Of a stretch of DNA of 64,000 nt, positions 24,015 through 34,345 are shown one piece after another; positions within the stretch are counted from its first letter, which is position 1; each line of letters starts with the position of its first letter. The translations under genes were made by a program, and so were the position numbers. Below the pieces are notes generated by a model that worked only from the letters and a program-made list of their open reading frames with translations, did no database searches and was not told the DNA's origin. The DNA is from Hetaerina americana (Eukaryota; Arthropoda; Insecta; Odonata; Calopterygidae): the NCBI GenBank assembly GCA_022747635.1, contig JAKTNV010000089.1:124001-188000 (forward strand), read 5' to 3'.

Positions 24015-24320
24015 GCGGTGGTAGTGTGTTATCCCAAGTTGGTTGAGCGTGGATGCACATGGATTGCTCTGGGGGCGAAACCGGATGGCAACTTGATACG
24101 TGATACCTTGACATCTCGAGCGAAACCGCAAGATATGCGATTTTATGAGTACCAAGTGTTTTTAGAATGCCACAGGCAGCATAAAGAAATGTGCTGGTCT
24201 CCCTACTTTGAACGTGTGAATTTCCGGCACCATACGGCCTGCCGAAAAATGATCTCCGCCCCAAATTATCAAACCGGCCTAGTTGAAGGTGGTTTCAAAA
24301 TATTCCAATCTCCACCATTG
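24015..24320 (+). repeat. tRNA-derived SINE, diverged copy
   Basis: The head shows A-box-like 'tggttgagcgtggatgc'. The body follows the family order: 'gatatgcgattttatgagtacc', 'gaatgccacaggcagc', 'aaagaaatgtgctgg', then a terminal 'cggcctgccg' and 'aaattatcaaaccggcc'. The B box is poorly preserved. Confidence 0.6.
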
Positions 24321-26019
24321 AGATAGTCTTAGCCGTGGTGCGTCTGTCCAGCTCTAATGTAACAAAGTTCCCCATGATAAAAGACCATGCTACTATCCTT
24401 CCATTTGGGAAATATTCTTCCCCGTTTTTATGGCATGAATTGGGAACGGAAAGAAAGACGAAGATTTTTTAGGCGTGGCAGTGGAAGGGAGCAGTTTGTT
24501 CGGTGGAACTCGACAGCAAGAGAATTGGTTGGAAAACATATTGATTTAGGACAGAATGTTGAAGAAAATGTTAGGAGAGAGGACTTAGAGAAGAGAGTGC
24601 ACGAGGTGGAGGGAGGAAAGAGAACTCATCGGAGTAAATTGTATGGAAAGCATACGAATATGGAGAATGATATACTGAAACTCAAATTACGAGCATTGTT
24701 TGTAAAAGAGCGCCTAGAAGTACCATGTGCTGCGTAAAACCACGGTATCATGTCATAATTTTCATGGTTTATCTAAAAACTAATAGCAGTCTTCTCCTAA
24801 TGGTAAAAATAATAATTACAGGGAAAATATTTTCCAAGCTTCCTGATGGGTGCTAGGATATTCGCTCTCAAGCCAACAACTCATTCTGGGGTTGGTTTCA
24901 CAGCGACAAAAAAATCGAGTACTGTTTGTTAGCAGCCTTTGCAGTTTTGTAGAGACTTCCAGATGGGCTTAAAATTGAATACTGAATACCTAAAAATGCT
25001 CCTAAAAGTCATCATGGCAGTTAATGACTCCTCATTTTTGGGTCATTTCCTTTATGCCCAAGGAATGATATTACACTTCTCCTTCGTCCGAGTCCATCCG
25101 CTGTAAAAACTAGCCGTCCAAAATATTTCTGAATCAAAAGTCTCAAATTTCTCAAAAGCTTCCATCTCCCTCCAAGGAACAAAAATATCGGAAGTGACTC
25201 GACAAATTGATTCGGATCAAAAAAGAGAACATTTCACTTTTTACCAAGCTTGTTCCACTTCCTCGTCGTTAAAATAGCGTCTTTAAGATGGGTTAGTTTT
25301 TTTTACCAGGGGATTACAATCAACGAGAGTGCAGTGGACTGTAAGTAAATGATCTCAGGTTAGGGTTAGAGTAAAGCGTTAGGGTAGGCTTTTGATGAAC
25401 CTTCCAAAGATCACTTTTGCCGAGCTACTGAAATGTGTGTTGAATTGGCAGACAACGCATGAACGAACTTCAATTACGAAGTGCATTCAAATCCATTGAC
25501 ACTATATCGATCGATACACCATTTTCAAAAAGAGTTGTGGATTTTTTTCCAACTTCAGCGCGTAGGTATTAGTTAAAATATTTTCTTTGGAAGTTTTTTT
25601 TCGGCGTTACTTTAATTTCACTTTTTTCCAATTTATCTCGGGCGTCATACATGCGTGACATTTGTTTTACATGTGTTTTGTGATATTGAATGTACGCGTG
25701 TTTTGTTTTGAACTCACTTGTCCGCGGATCTAACATGCACGGTATGGGGGCGTCAGGACGAGAATAGCGTCTGATTCGGCGCGGCCGCGATGCCCTCTCC
25801 GTACGCAGCCGTGCCGCAGCCTCGGCGTTTGCGTCCGGCCGGCACTGAGCAAGTTTTGACAATTCGCGACGTTCTCTGCTTTGACCCTTGCTCATACTAG
25901 TTGCAAGTTTGGTATGATTTATTACTGTCGCGCAGACCTGCTCCGCTTTCCTCCCTTCTATACTTCAGTAAGTACGTACGTATATACGATGCGTGAGACA
26001 TACGGCTCGATGTTCTGCA
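24321..26019. other. mostly unrecognised sequence
   Basis: Contains two open frames without known domains. One, at 24387-24737 on the plus strand, is Arg/Glu-rich with purine-rich DNA that could be an old LINE piece. The other, at 25569-25895, is listed separately. The rest is AT-rich. Confidence 0.35.
25569..25895 (-). CDS. uncharacterised 108-aa open frame, doubtful
   Basis: ATG-initiated frame beginning MSKGQSRERR. The first ~55 residues come from a locally GC- and CpG-rich patch (25720-25890) and are rich in Arg and Ala. The second half is Lys-rich and comes from AT-rich DNA. No domain, signal peptide or membrane segment is visible, and I recognise no family. The sharp composition break inside the frame argues against a single real exon. 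It might instead be a short CpG-rich promoter or leader region. Kept only because it is the longest ATG-started frame in this stretch. Confidence 0.15.
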   Translation of the reverse strand: MSKGQSRERRELSKLAQCRPDANAEAAARLRTERASRPRRIRRYSRPDAPIPCMLDPRTSEFKTKHAYIQYHKTHVKQMSRMYDARDKLEKSEIKVTPKKNFQRKYFN

Positions 26020-26850
26020 TTTTTCCCATTTATCTATACTTAGTTTCTTCTATATTGCAGTCATCGCACTCTTCTCAACGTCCTCTGGTAGTTTTAATTT
26101 GCCTAGCTTTGACTATTTCAAAGAGGATATCCTTCGCTTACACCCCGAGTACCTTAGTTATTTCTCCGTTTATTTGCCAACTCTTGGTGCCTTCTTGTCC
26201 ATCCGGTATTTCGGGGCTCTGTTGAATTCGATGCTCAGTCCCTCCGGGCTCCGTTCATTTTCTTTTACGAGTATCAGGATACCTTCTTCGATTCATTCAC
26301 CTTCAATTGATTTGGGCCCTTTTGTAGAGTGCTTCAACATAGTCATTCCATATCTTCCCTATGTCTTCGTCTTCTGTTAGTATCTCTACATTAGTATCTT
26401 GGACGTTGTGGGATTTTTATTTTCTCTGATATATCCTTCACCAGTTTACAAGCAGTTTCGGTATTTCCTTCTTTACGTTGTCATTAATTTCCTCACAGTA
26501 GCCTTCTGTCTACTCTTCCTTGGTCTTCTTGCACTCTCGTATGACTTGATTTTGTACCTTCTTATAAAACGTTTCCTCAATATCATTTCCTGTATTTTCA
26601 TCTTGCCGCTATGCGATTTATTTTAGCTGTTATCCATGCCCTGACTGACGAGTTGATCATATTCTACTTCGGTTATAATGTTCTCTATCTTCTTCCATCG
26701 TACTTCTTTGCTTGTTTTTTATTTATTCCTCAGAGTTTTCTTTCGATGGTCTCAAGGGAACTTGCAATTGCTTGCTTTTCCTCGTCTATCTTAGGGCTCT
26801 TGCTGGGTTCTTGTGTTACGTTCTTCATCTTATTTAATCGCAAGGTATTC
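26020..26850 (-). pseudogene. LINE-beta fragment (linker and start of reverse transcriptase), old
   Basis: The minus strand at about 26050-26200 aligns to the LINE-beta block NNKAPGVDKINGEI through IPEDFEKSIM: DKKAPRVGK, then a segment equal to NGEIT, then VLGV, then PEDVEKSAM can be read across stops and frame changes. The stretch 26220-26850 corresponds to the linker between endonuclease and reverse transcriptase, part of which is missing from the copy at 6.3-8.65 kb. Purine-rich on the coding strand, with no intact frame. Confidence 0.65.
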
Positions 26851-27433
26851 GGTTACTAATCTAATAGCTTAATAGCTAATGAATAACCCATGGTAATGAC
26901 TTTGGCGCAGTAAAGTGATGTATCAAGTATATATTTTCCAAAAAGGATATTTTAAAAATATAATGATTAAGAATTTACGCTATTCGGAATTATTGTTTGA
27001 GCTCATCTCGATTGGTTAGAGTTAACTTATTTAGGTCCCAATCTTTCCAAGGGATTACGCAAACATACTCATGTATGTATTGTTTTCCGGTTGACAAAGA
27101 GTGATCGCCAAAAACCATATAAAACATATCTTTTTGTATTTTCCTTCGACCGGTTCAAATTTTATTTTATTTGGAAAGTATATAAAATCAAAAACTGGAA
27201 TATTGTCGGGGAACATGGACAAATGTGCCACAGTATTACGGGAGATTGAAAATTTGTCACCACGCGTGACATGGGAACGAGAATGAAGACGCCGAAAAAA
27301 ACATGTGGCTTGAAAAATATTGGACGCTCCCCAAAGTGGCGTTCAACTCTCTTGTGTTGCGGATCACATCGGTGCTCTCAAAAGTAACTGTGGGTCGGAT
27401 TTAGAATTCAGCGTTATTTCCTCCGAGAAAATA
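26851..27433. other. non-coding, nothing recognised
   Basis: AT-rich spacer up to the TA target of mariner copy 2A. Confidence 0.45.
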
Positions 27434-28768
27434 CTACCTTGATCAAAAATTTCCCGGAATTTATTCAGAAAATTAAAAATTCAAGTTTATTCATCTAAAT
27501 CTATATTGTCCCCTTCAAAGTAATCCCCATCGACTGCAACACACTTATGCCAGCGCTTGATCCAATCCTCGAAACATTTTTTATATTCGGTTTTCGGTAT
27601 GTCCATCAGTGCTTCCTGCGATTTTTCCATTACTTCCTCTCGGCTGCTAAAACGCGTTCCCCGTAATGGTTTTTTAACTCGATTGAACAGAAAGAAGTCA
27701 CAGGGAGCCAAATCAGGTGAATTCGGTGGCTGTTGGATGGTATTTGTTGCATTTTTCGTCAAAAAATTACGAATAATGATGTGAGCACTGTGCGACGGTG
27801 CGTTATCATGGTGCAAAATCCACGAGTTTTCTGCCCACATTTCTGGTCTCTTTCGGCGAATTGCTTCACGCAAACGTCTCATAACGCCCAAATAATACTC
27901 TTTGTTTACTGTCTGGCCTTCTGGCAAAAATTCATGATGCACTACACCGTTGTAATCCATGAAAACCGTCAGCATTGCCTTCTTTTTTGACTGAAAACGA
28001 CGTGGTTTTTTTGGTCTCGGCTCATTTGGTGAACGCCATTCACTTGCCTGATGTCTGGATTGCGTGTCGTACTCATAAACCCACGTCTCGTCTCCAGTAA
28101 TGATCCTTTTGATGAATGTGGGATCGGATTCAGCCTCGCAAATCATGTCTTTTGCGACGTCAACACGGTCTCTTTTTTGCATGAAATTGAGGTCTTTTGG
28201 CACCAACTTTGCTGCTACACGACGGAAACCCAAATCATTAACCACAATGTCTTGGGCGGATCCATAGGCAATGTTCAAGTCCTCCGCTATTTCTCTGATG
28301 GTTAATTTGCGGTTATTGACCAACATTTCTTTTACTTTATCAATTTTTTCACCGACTTTCGATGTCGATGGTCTGCCACTGCGTTCATCATCTTCGATTG
28401 ACCCACGACCACTTCTGAACCGCTCGTGCCACTGGTAAACGACCGTTTTTTTTAGAGAATCGTTGCCGAAACACTTTTCCAACATTTCCAACGTCCGTGC
28501 GCCACTAAATCCGTTTTTTACGCAAAATTTAATACAAGTTCGTTGTTGCAAATTTAAATCCATTTCTGAAATTGTAAAAAATCGCCAACACACACAGAGA
28601 TAGATGTACTCTTGTCTACGTAACTTTTGCAAATGTCAAGTTATGACACTAAGATTTAAAGGGAATATCAACAACAGATGTACCAATTTAACAAAAAAAA
28701 CAGAACTCAAATCGGAACGATGGGAGCGCCACACGGTGGTTATTCCGGGAACTTTTTGATCAAGGTAG
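27434..28768 (-). mobile_element. mariner transposon family 2, copy A (1,335 bp)
   Basis: The element starts ctaccttgatcaaaaa at 27434 and ends with its inverted complement at 28768. The ends match over about 27 bp with one internal mismatch. TA flanks both sides (27432-27433 and 28769-28770). One transposase gene lies on the minus strand. Two further copies at 37891 and 59052 are nearly identical over most of their length, so this family expanded recently. Confidence 0.95.
27487..28563 (-). CDS. mariner transposase, family 2 copy A, open but with altered spacing
   Basis: A 358-codon frame starts at the ATG for MDLNLQQRTC. Features in order: a paired helix-turn-helix region with the GRPST linker near residue 66, then Asp158 in TGDETWVYEYD, Asp253 in HHDNAPSH and Asp289 in NSPDLAPCDFFLF. 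The last two catalytic Asp are separated by 35 residues because of an extra His codon (a 3-bp insertion, gtg on the plus strand near 27781) absent from copies 2B and 2C, which have the usual 34. Compared with them it lacks the 1-bp insertion that breaks their HHDN motif. The gene is uninterrupted, but the changed spacing within the catalytic core makes activity doubtful. Confidence 0.92.
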   Translation of the reverse strand: MDLNLQQRTCIKFCVKNGFSGARTLEMLEKCFGNDSLKKTVVYQWHERFRSGRGSIEDDERSGRPSTSKVGEKIDKVKEMLVNNRKLTIREIAEDLNIAYGSAQDIVVNDLGFRRVAAKLVPKDLNFMQKRDRVDVAKDMICEAESDPTFIKRIITGDETWVYEYDTQSRHQASEWRSPNEPRPKKPRRFQSKKKAMLTVFMDYNGVVHHEFLPEGQTVNKEYYLGVMRRLREAIRRKRPEMWAENSWILHHDNAPSHSAHIIIRNFLTKNATNTIQQPPNSPDLAPCDFFLFNRVKKPLRGTRFSSREEVMEKSQEALMDIPKTEYKKCFEDWIKRWHKCVAVDGDYFEGDNIDLDE

Positions 28769-29366
28769 TATTTTCTCTTCTTGAATTCGCCGCGAAGGAA
28801 ATATTATTGAGTTTTCGTGAATTTCCCTTTTTGTGGCGGCACAGGATTTAATATCCTTAACACTGACATGTGAGGTCATAGATGTAGAATCCAGCTTCCG
28901 GGGTTTGACAGATTAGTTTTCACGGGCACGATTGCAGGACTCCCTGGGCTGGATGTAGTCCACTGACTGTAGGTTGTTCACCGCTGAGATCTATCCTGTA
29001 GGCGTATAGAATAATTACCTTTCCCCGCGAATAATGGATTTTTCTCGTCTGGGAGATTCTATTTAGGACAAAAAATGTTATGCGCTTAAACGAATCGGAT
29101 GGAATGCTTGGTCCAGAGTGGATATCCGTGTGATTACGTAGCTTGAAGCGAGTATGTCTTTCTTCGCTTGTAGTTTAAATTCGGGCGCCTTTTGTTCGCG
29201 TTGCATGTGAATCATTGGCATGGGCACAGCTGCTCCGTATATATATTTCTGCAATAATTGTCTCGAAACCAGTCCTGGCTCTACCATTTTTTTTCATAAC
29301 CTCCCCACGTTGCTTATCTTCCCTCCTCGGAGGAGGAAAAAAATGTGTTGGTGAATGTATGTATTA

Positions 29367-29373
<7 letters not shown>
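28769..29373. other. non-coding, nothing recognised
   Basis: No convincing frame or shared repeat. Confidence 0.4.
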
Positions 29374-29411
<38 letters not shown>

Positions 29412-29449
29412 TTCACATGGATATAGATATAAGGGAAAGGGATAGGATG

Positions 29450-29501
<52 letters not shown>

Positions 29502-29503
29502 TA
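29374..29503. repeat. two (TA)n microsatellites
   Basis: TA runs at 29374-29409 and 29453-29503, separated by a short purine-rich spacer. Short frames rich in Tyr-Ile on both strands are by-products of the repeat. Confidence 0.95.
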
Positions 29504-29549
29504 CATACATATACAATGTATATGTGTGTGTCTCAGTCTTAAAGGGGAG

Positions 29550-30300
29550 GATGGGAATCTCCCTCTATCCCCGCCTTTGTTTCCCATGAATCGCACGGGA
29601 AGGTTATGAGGAGAGAGGGAGATTGAGGAGGTGGCAGGGGATGCGGGAGAAGGAGGAGGACGAGAAGATGACGGATGAGCCCGTAATTCTCGGACGGCGC
29701 GCCGCCCCGGAGGGATGCTAACGGATGAATCGGGTCGAAGCTTTTTTTAATTTTATTTCCACCCCCCCCCCCCCATACTAACCTCGACCCCCCCTCTCTC
29801 TTCTTCTTCTTTGGCTGAGCATCCACGGGCAAGCAACGTCCCGAATTCCGTGTTTATTCGATCGAGACGCTTCCTTTTACGCTTCCAAGACGGGAACAAC
29901 GGTTTCAATATTTGGCAGAAATCCCAGATACGAAGAAACCTTACCCGTCTTCCCCGGCCCCCACCTCCCTCCAACAACTCCTCTCAATTCCGTTTCTCTC
30001 TATGGAAGGGAGACGTGAAGGATTGAGGATGGCGTGTGATTGACTCCCCAACCCCCCCTCTCTCTCTCTTTCTCACCCTCACGCCTCTTCCTCTTCTCCA
30101 CAGTGGCCATGCAGCAGGGAGTCGGAAAGAGACGGAAGGAGAGGGGACGGCCCGGGGCGCACAGGCGACCGCCCGGGGCGGGACGACGTCGTCCACCGCG
30201 GAAGGAGCGGAAATCCAGGCAGATGGAGGGGCCAACGAACGGTAAGAGTGGAATTGATGCACCCGCTTCGTTTTCCTTTTCAGTTTTCGGGACTTAGAAT
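29550..30300. other. GC-rich, CpG-containing island
   Basis: Composition rises sharply, with alternating purine-rich and pyrimidine-rich blocks, a poly(C) run at about 29762-29774 and many CpG dinucleotides (29690-29720, 30140-30200). It encloses the candidate exon at 30104-30241. The overlapping frames on both strands are products of composition. Confidence 0.6.
30104..30241 (+). other. candidate internal exon (138 bp)
   Basis: A long pyrimidine tract ends in ccacag (acceptor AG at 30102-30103). 138 bp later a near-consensus donor, g|gtaagag, begins at 30242. The enclosed sequence is 46 codons long and all three frames are open. One gives an Ala/Gly/Thr/Glu-rich peptide, another a strongly basic Arg/Lys/Pro-rich peptide containing an ATG (30109). 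No domain is recognisable, so frame and product cannot be assigned. The flanking splice signals and CpG-rich setting are the only support; chance is a real alternative. Confidence 0.35.
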
Positions 30301-32680
30301 GCTGTCACCGTAAGCGACAGTTCGGTTGCGGTAATCACTCACGCGCGGCTTACTTGTCGAGGATCTGCTGCATTACTCTGTCCCAAAATATTTTTATGTG
30401 TCACACCCGTGTTTTTTCCCTTTCCTGTGTATTCCAATATTATTTTTTAGGGGGAGATATAATCATGCCGTGTTTTTCACTTCTAAATCACTCTCATGCA
30501 CCTTATATACTCATAGCTTACGTTAATCATGTAAGGGTGAATATAATTACTTTTGCTATGTACTCCGCAGTAAGGTATGTTTACACCATATTCATATTTC
30601 ATTGGAAATGATGACATTTTGTGATGTCACTAGTAGCAACCCAAGTTGTTGTCCGTACGAAATCTCGATAGTTGTTAAAAATTTGTGAAACTCTTAGTTT
30701 TTCGTAATCCTATTTACTAAATAACGTATTTAAATGCGATTTGGAATTTTGAAAGCCATAATATGAAAATATTAATGGAATAATGCGTTTGACGATAAAT
30801 ATGCCTAAGTGAATAGAATGTGTTCACTTTATGAGATTCTAATTGATTTTGCCTTGTATGTATATATTCAGTCATCTTGAATGCAGGTTGTATTTCACTT
30901 AACTGGATCAAGGTATTTATGAACTCCCTGTGATGCGGTACTAATCAAATTTGCCTTCAATTGAAATGTCAATTGAACGTGCGCTGAATTTCCATCATTG
31001 AAATGGTTCCTTACATGGCTCTACTTATTTCGATAATATGGTGTCTTCATTAGATACAGCTAGCGTTAGTTAACTGCCTCCATATTGCTACTCGATCTAT
31101 GTTTCTAATATAGAGAATATTTACGAAGTAGGCTGAAGCATGCAAAGGTTTATTTGGATTGCGCACATTGCGGATATTTTTAGTTTGTAACTCTTAATGT
31201 TAGTATCGTATCCTGTCATTCATTCCTGTGATGAATAATGATAGCTTCGAGCGAATGCGACATGACCGGCCCACACTCAGCAGCCGTTATGCCTTTAATC
31301 TAAAATACATATCTAGATTTATTCATCTCAGTAGCATAAGTGCAGATTTGGAAAAGTGCTGGTAATTACGTGTTGGCTCAAATCGGTTTATTTAACGACA
31401 CGTGATATTCGTTCGTTGTATGCAATTTTTTAATGCGACGCCGTTAATCATGAGATGTTTTAGCTTTCCTGATGATAGAAAAGAATAGCCCCTTTCTCGC
31501 CTGATTAATACTCAATGAACGACCGAACCGAAAGTGTTGTCACCCCGGGTGCGCGTAAGTGCTGCAATTAAATTTATTACTCGATGACATATCTGTAGTT
31601 AGTCACTCAGAAATGACTCGTATCGCGAAATGAAAAAAAGATGCTGGAAAAAAGTTTTTTGTTTTCATCTAGTATATGTTGCTTGGCTTGGAATAGGTAA
31701 AAGATGAATGTTATTTTTTGCAAAACCATATCTATTTCTCAATCCAAAAGTTAAATGCGCAAATGGCATCCTCCTTAAAAGTATTGATATTAGGACAGTA
31801 AACGAATTTTCTGTGGTGCGAATGACTTTAGCACTAATCTATCGCACAATTTTTTCCTCGTTGAAGACAAATATTTTTTCTCTTCAAATCAATTCCATTT
31901 GAAATAGAAGTGTAGTTATTTTGATCCACCAGTGATCTATACTCCATTCTGCATTATTGATAGAGCTAAAATGGAGTCAAGGACAAGATGCAAGAGAATT
32001 AGGGGTCGAGCGATCGCCCCCACACCTTGACAATTTGTAGTTTAAGTAACTGAGGTCAGTTTTCCGATCCCCTCATGCTGCTGGCATGTAAATTATTAAG
32101 ATGTGGGTAAGAAATATTTAAGTATTGAAACATCAAGGACAGTCAAGAAATCATCTTGTCAAACATTTAGGTTTTGTATTATTAGGACATATTCCAAGTC
32201 CTTTGGCTCTTCAAACAATGATGAAAGTACTGAAATGGTAACGACCTCTTGACCTCTGATGTCATCGGAAAGACCTGAGGTTTTTGTCCTCTATGTAGCC
32301 TCATTGGTGAGAAACCATTGTACATTTCTGGCCATTGGTACGTGAAAGAGTCGCATAATGTCAGTTTTGGGGTCCATTTCTTAAAGTTGAAGGATTGCAT
32401 TACAAACTACTCAGCTTAATATAAGCAGGAAAATGGAGTAATTGCGTAAGAGCTTTCATTTTATTTCCTGATACATCTCAGAAACTACAACTATTGTGAA
32501 TAAGTGAATGAGCCAATTACTCAAGACCGCGACACTGAAGCACAATTATCTCAGGTGATTATTACGAACATGTTATTGGCGTTTCTCCAAAATAATCATG
32601 TAATTATAGCATTGTGTACTGTTATCAATCCTCGGTCCAATGTTTCTCCATGTTTTTAATGATTCCTCTCTCAATTTTCC
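30301..32680. other. non-coding, nothing recognised
   Basis: AT-rich sequence with only short frames. Confidence 0.45.
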
Positions 32681-33050
32681 CTGGTTTGCGTTAATAGAAT
32701 CGAGTAGTTAGGGACAAGCAAACGGTGAAATGAGACCCCTTTTAACAGCTCAGTGGTGCATATAGTGAACTATTGGGACAATATTTTTTCTAAAGAGTAT
32801 TTGCAAACTTACCGAGTAATATTGAATTAATTATTTTTGGCTTGATGTAGTGATAGATAAAATTATCTGGTTTGCGTTAATAGAATCGAGTAGTTAGGGA
32901 CAAGCAAACGGTGAAATGAGACCCCTTTTAACAGCTCAGTGGTGCATATAGTGAACTATTGGGACAATATTTTTTCTAAAGAGTATTTGCAAACTTACCG
33001 AGTAATATTGAATTAATTATTTTTGGCTTGATGTAGTGATAGATAAAATT
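32681..33050. repeat. perfect tandem duplication, unit 186 bp
   Basis: The unit beginning ctggtttgcgttaatag at 32681 is repeated from 32867 to 33050 with no difference that I can find, the last 2 bases of the second unit excepted. The unit is not coding and does not resemble the transposons here. Confidence 0.95.
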
Positions 33051-34254
33051 GCAGCTAGGCTTATGAAAAATTATTTTAGCTACAATTGATCGATAAAAAG
33101 ATCGCTTCTATAATAATGTATCTTCCTAAAATTAGCATCACTCTGATAACGGTTGCCTATGTTACGAGTTGCATTTCAACGAGAACCTATCCAATTAGGC
33201 TCAAATGCGCGCTTAGACCTACCCCTATAAATAATTTTCCGTCTGAAGAGGCTTCAAGCAGCTCCTTTGAAAATGTTGGGAGAAGACCTTCCTGCGTGCC
33301 TCTGGCATTTATTTTGTGAATACGAGAAAATAATGGTTACTTATGCAATGGAGTTATCAGCCATGTTCATATTCAACTTACGGGCCTCGGTGGCTTCTTG
33401 TTTTCAGAGAAATAACGAAAACCTCGTACCGGATAATTGCTTGTCGGCTAGGTGCATGCCCTCATTAAGAAAATTAATTTAGCCTTCTGTCATCGTTCAT
33501 TGGTGTATATCCTGCTTCGCTATCTCTTAGGTTGGGTGCGCTATCTCAACTTCTCACGCTTTCATGCTGGCTAAATGTTTTGTTCTGCACTTCTAAGGCA
33601 CGCCATGACATTTCCGCTCGTACGTGTACTAGTGCTGAGTCATATTTTCACAATGCTCGTTTTAGAGGATTTTTGTTCCGTATAGGTGTACGTACTCTGG
33701 ATGAAGCATTCCGTTGGCCACGGTAATCCAAAATCGTGGACTGGTGCATATTAACGCCTCGTTGAAGGATATGTGGCACATTCGGGAAGTAGACATTAAA
33801 TTAATACTTTAGAAATAGACGATTGTTGATTGAACGGACCATTTGCAACGTAAGACGTTTAAATGTCAATAGACTAACTTCGTCGAGTAGTTTCTAACAT
33901 TAGACGAAAAAGTTCAGTTTTAGTTATCTTCGAGCTTAATGTAGTAAACGAATAATTTTGAACGAAATACTTATTTTGATTCCGAAAACGGCACAGCCGC
34001 AGCACATATTGTTAAAAAAGGTTTTGGGACCTTGGCCGGAGATATTTTCAAAGAAATCCATACGTGCACACGCAGGACATAACATAACACACATACCTCA
34101 AAACATATGTTGCGTTACAATCTAGTACTAGTGTGTAGCTAGTACTGATTCCTTTTGGATTAGCATATCGGATCCGCGATTAGTTACCTATCTACTGCCT
34201 ATGATTTCACTGGAAGATTAGGCACCTGAATAATCGCGCAGCTTAGTTTACATC
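33051..34254. other. non-coding, nothing recognised
   Basis: No supported gene. The short frames at 33086-33319 and 33267-33482 show no domain. Confidence 0.4.
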
Positions 34255-34345
34255 GGCGAAGTCTGAAGGCTTCATTCCGATTTGATCCCGGGCCCTCCGG
34301 TACATAGGAGAATGATGAATGCACTAGGCTACTACGCCTCAAACT
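34255..34345 (-). repeat. SINE head remnant
   Basis: Minus strand: gaggcgtagtagcctagtgc (A-box region), then a segment equal to 'accggagggcccgggatc' and a degraded B box, 'gggatcaaatcgg'. It matches the head of the copy at 40-275 (gaggcgtag, tcaaatccgg). The body is absent. Confidence 0.55.

Noticed and set aside
24387..24737. 116-codon frame rich in Arg and Glu
   Set aside because: Purine-rich DNA of the kind left by old LINE copies; no recognisable block could be matched, so neither a gene nor a LINE was called.
28051..28305. 84-codon plus-strand frame inside mariner 2A (also in 2B and 2C)
   Set aside because: Antisense shadow of the transposase gene; its recurrence only reflects the three element copies.
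29345..29596. Tyr-Ile-rich open frames
   Set aside because: Direct translation of (TA)n microsatellites.
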